The notes under the pieces: generated by a model
Seen by the model: only the letters and a program-made list of their open reading frames with translations
Told to the model about the DNA's origin: nothing
Database searches by the model: none
From: Megamonas sp. UBA1792
GTDB taxonomy: Bacteria; Bacillota_C; Negativicutes; Selenomonadales; Selenomonadaceae
DNA: 16,604 nt
Assembly (NCBI GenBank): GCA_002315155.1
Contig: DCFY01000037.1
Location: 2,014-18,617, forward strand
Direction: 5' to 3'
Program-made: the position numbers and the translations under genes
Shown: piece by piece, positions 15,101 through 16,604 of the stretch
Numbering within the stretch: the first letter of the stretch is position 1
Layout of the letters: every line of letters starts with the position of its first letter

Positions 15101-15673
15101 TCAATTTTCAATTCCTTTGCGTGCAGATATTCCTTTTGCATAATAATGCTTTATTTCCTTCATTTCTGTCACAAGATCCGCCTTTTCAATAAGCCAGTCT
15201 GGTGCTTCTCTTCCTGTCATAACAACTTCGGTCGTATCCGGCACTGTCCTGAGCAACGTCTCTACATCTTCCTGCAAAAGCAAACCATAAAAAAGTGCCA
15301 CGTTAATTTCATCAAGAACAAGTATATCATACTTTCCTGTCACTGTGGCAAGTGCGGCTTCCTTCACACTTTTTTGCATAAGATGTACATAGTTTACTGG
15401 TGGTTTTCCCGGAGGAAAAACCACCACCTTTGTTCCCCATGCTTTTCTCTCAGCCGGACTCAGCATTCCCTCTTTCGCCACAAAGAAAGGTTTCCCTGTT
15501 GTCTTGAGCTTTAGTTGTGGTGAAAACCCCTGCAAAACATGCTGCTCACTATAGGACAGACTTTTCATAAACTGCATCATATAAACATGCATCCCTGCAC
15601 CAAGTGCACGAACAACAAGTCCAATTGCCGCGGTTGTCTTCCCTTTGCCATTGCCTGTATACACTTGCAACAC
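15101..15673 (-). CDS. cobO: Corrinoid adenosyltransferase (CobO/BtuR/CobA family)
   Basis: 190-residue cytoplasmic enzyme that transfers the adenosyl group of ATP to cob(I)alamin, making coenzyme B12 from salvaged or new corrinoids. The P-loop GNGKGKTTAAIGLVVRALG is at residues 7-25. The family pattern continues with YMMQFMKS, ILVLDEINVAL (Walker-B-like) and TGREAPDWLIEKADLVTEM, followed by a short end KHYYAKGI. Length is standard. I chose GTG 15673, which lies 7 bases after GGGGAGG (15687-15681); an upstream in-frame GTG at 15694 precedes that site and lacks one of its own. Other genes of corrinoid synthesis are not in view. A hairpin terminator ends 22 bases upstream of this start, so expression needs readthrough or attenuation. 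Confidence 0.95.
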   Translation of the reverse strand: MLQVYTGNGKGKTTAAIGLVVRALGAGMHVYMMQFMKSLSYSEQHVLQGFSPQLKLKTTGKPFFVAKEGMLSPAERKAWGTKVVVFPPGKPPVNYVHLMQKSVKEAALATVTGKYDILVLDEINVALFYGLLLQEDVETLLRTVPDTTEVVMTGREAPDWLIEKADLVTEMKEIKHYYAKGISARKGIEN

Positions 15674-15694
15674 TATAAATCCTCCCCATATCAC

Positions 15695-15729
15695 AAAAAT
15701 GACGTTTCTTTTCTTGAAACGCCATTTTT
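15695..15729. terminator. Bidirectional terminator or attenuator between the nitroreductase and cobO genes
   Basis: Arms AAAAATGACGTTTC (15695-15708) and GAAACGCCATTTTT (15716-15729) pair over 14 bp with one mismatch around a 7-base loop. On the minus strand the T5 run is followed by GTGATATG and, shortly after, by the cobO ribosome site. It lies 40 bases past the nitroreductase stop. Confidence 0.75.
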
Positions 15730-15769
15730 AGAACAAACAACAATCTCTCATGCCGCTTATCCTTATCTT

Positions 15770-16330
15770 CTATTTTATGATATTTACGACATTATCCTCC
15801 GAAAAAAACGCATCTGGACGCACCATTGCTTCTTTATAACCAAATGTCCCGACGCAAAGCGGTTCATACCCATGAGGAATGCTGATCATATCACGAACTT
15901 CTTTTCCTGCATCCACAGAAAAAAGCTGTGGTATCGAACTGATCCAACAAGAGCTAATGCCATATTTTTCTGCAACAAGCATCATACTGCCAAAAACTGT
16001 ATTTGCTGCATCTTCCGCATACTTCAAATTATCACGACCAGAAATAATCAAAAGCATCGGAACCGTTGCCAGCAAGCCATAGTCCTCCTGCAGCTTGCTT
16101 TCTCTTTCCATCCCGGGTTCCTTTGCAAACACTGAACTGGCTTCTTCATTGAGTTTTTTCAGAACATATCGATTCTGTACAACTGTAAAATGCCAGGCCT
16201 GATTATTCGCGGCATTAGATAAAAGCTTACCTTCCTCAAGAATCTCCAGCAGTTCTTCATCCTTGATTTGACGTGAATCAAACTTATAGATACTTCTACG
16301 CATTAAAACATTCCGCAAAAGATTGTTCAT
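15770..16330 (-). CDS. Nitroreductase family protein (FMN-dependent oxidoreductase)
   Basis: 186-residue flavoprotein of the nitroreductase fold, cytoplasmic, expected to use FMN and NAD(P)H. The N-terminal FMN-phosphate motif RRSIYKFDSRQIKDEEL is at about 11-27, followed by SNAANNQAWHFTVV (38-51), a variant of the usual SPSxxNxQPW motif. The second half has the helix AANTVFGSMMLVAEKYGISSCWI, the family's dimer/flavin helix, and the end PLCVGTFGYKEA, matching the usual G-Y-P strand region. It is short for the family but complete. I chose ATG 16330, preceded by GGAGTGTGGAA; the frame is open upstream, but that part overlaps the queF gene. It lies 28 bases after queF and is probably co-transcribed. 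The substrate cannot be told. Confidence 0.88.
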   Translation of the reverse strand: MNNLLRNVLMRRSIYKFDSRQIKDEELLEILEEGKLLSNAANNQAWHFTVVQNRYVLKKLNEEASSVFAKEPGMERESKLQEDYGLLATVPMLLIISGRDNLKYAEDAANTVFGSMMLVAEKYGISSCWISSIPQLFSVDAGKEVRDMISIPHGYEPLCVGTFGYKEAMVRPDAFFSEDNVVNIIK

Positions 16331-16358
16331 TTTCCACACTCCATATCCTAAAAATTCT

Positions 16359-16604
16359 TTAGCGATTATCCACCTTATCCATACCAACAAGATCATGCTG
16401 CCTAAAACGATCCCAGGCCAGACTCTCATACTTTGTTCCCTTTTTTCCATAGTTTGCATATGGATCAATTGAAATACCGCCACGCGGCAGAAATTTTCCC
16501 CACACCTCAATATACCGCGGCTGCATAAGCCGGATAAGGTCTTTCATAATAACATTGACAACATCCTCATGGAAATCACCATGATTACGAAAACTCACAA
16601 GATA
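16359..16604 (-). CDS. queF: NADPH-dependent 7-cyano-7-deazaguanine reductase QueF (5' end cut by window edge)
   Basis: C-terminal 81 residues of QueF, the tunnelling-fold enzyme that reduces preQ0 to preQ1 in queuosine biosynthesis. The visible part starts [16 protein letters not shown] and continues [23 protein letters not shown] and GTKYE, all hallmark QueF stretches; the HGDFHED His and Glu residues contribute to the substrate site. The end [14 protein letters not shown] matches the normal C-terminus. The active-site Cys lies in the missing part. The internal GTG at 16598 is not the true start, since family sequence continues through the window edge. Other queuosine genes may lie beyond the edge. 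Confidence 0.95.
   Translation of the reverse strand, partial: YLVSFRNHGDFHEDVVNVIMKDLIRLMQPRYIEVWGKFLPRGGISIDPYANYGKKGTKYESLAWDRFRQHDLVGMDKVDNR

Noticed and set aside
14855..15514. 219-codon plus-strand open frame across the nagZ-cobO junction
   Set aside because: Lies antisense to two clear genes; its Cys/His/Phe-rich composition is typical of a reverse-strand shadow.
16331..16510. 60-residue extension of the nitroreductase
   Set aside because: It overlaps queF coding sequence in another frame; ATG 16330 has a ribosome site and gives a normal family start.
1..16604. Mobile element, CRISPR array, toxin-antitoxin or defence system
   Set aside because: Both strands were read for transposase, integrase, spaced direct repeats and paired small genes; none was seen. 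RecQ here has the plain housekeeping domain order.

Overview
The window looks like chromosomal DNA from a diderm Firmicute of the class Negativicutes (a relative of Selenomonas or Anaerovibrio; genus not resolved). The two-component pair, HD-GYP protein and lipoprotein are Firmicutes-like with strong Shine-Dalgarno sites and frequent TTG/GTG starts. Yet there is also a TolC-type outer-membrane factor in a complete tripartite pump operon and a small secreted beta-barrel-like protein ending in Phe, both of which imply an outer membrane. No insertion sequence, phage gene, tRNA, rRNA or CRISPR array was seen.

Layout. 1-4341 (minus): a solute-binding lipoprotein gene, its terminator, then a YesM-type sensor kinase overlapping by a few bases the leader of a YesN/AraC-type response regulator that runs off the left edge. 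4649-6297 (plus): an HD-GYP c-di-GMP phosphodiesterase and a small exported beta-barrel-like protein, closed by a perfect 19-bp stem terminator. 6512-10930 (minus): tolC-like, macA-like, ATPase and macB-like permease genes, an efflux operon with its own terminator. 11441-13204 (plus): recQ behind a good sigma-70-type promoter. 13325-13711 (minus): a 128-residue protein of unknown function with its own strong promoter, convergent with recQ across a shared terminator. 13877-16604 (minus): queF (5' end missing), a nitroreductase, cobO/btuR and a membrane-anchored NagZ-like glycoside hydrolase.

How they may work together. The binding protein, kinase and regulator have similar promoter/leader sequences, and no permease or ATPase lies beside the binding protein in view, so a sensory (three-component) role is worth testing. 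The four pump genes form one machine from inner-membrane ATPase to outer-membrane channel. queF, the nitroreductase, cobO and nagZ are housekeeping functions in one direction, split by a hairpin directly in front of cobO.

Most of the window is ordinary core genome. I did not find a clearly new system. The points most worth a second look are the binding-protein/two-component unit, an imperfect long hairpin between tolC and recQ, the unknown 128-residue protein, and the hairpin immediately before cobO.
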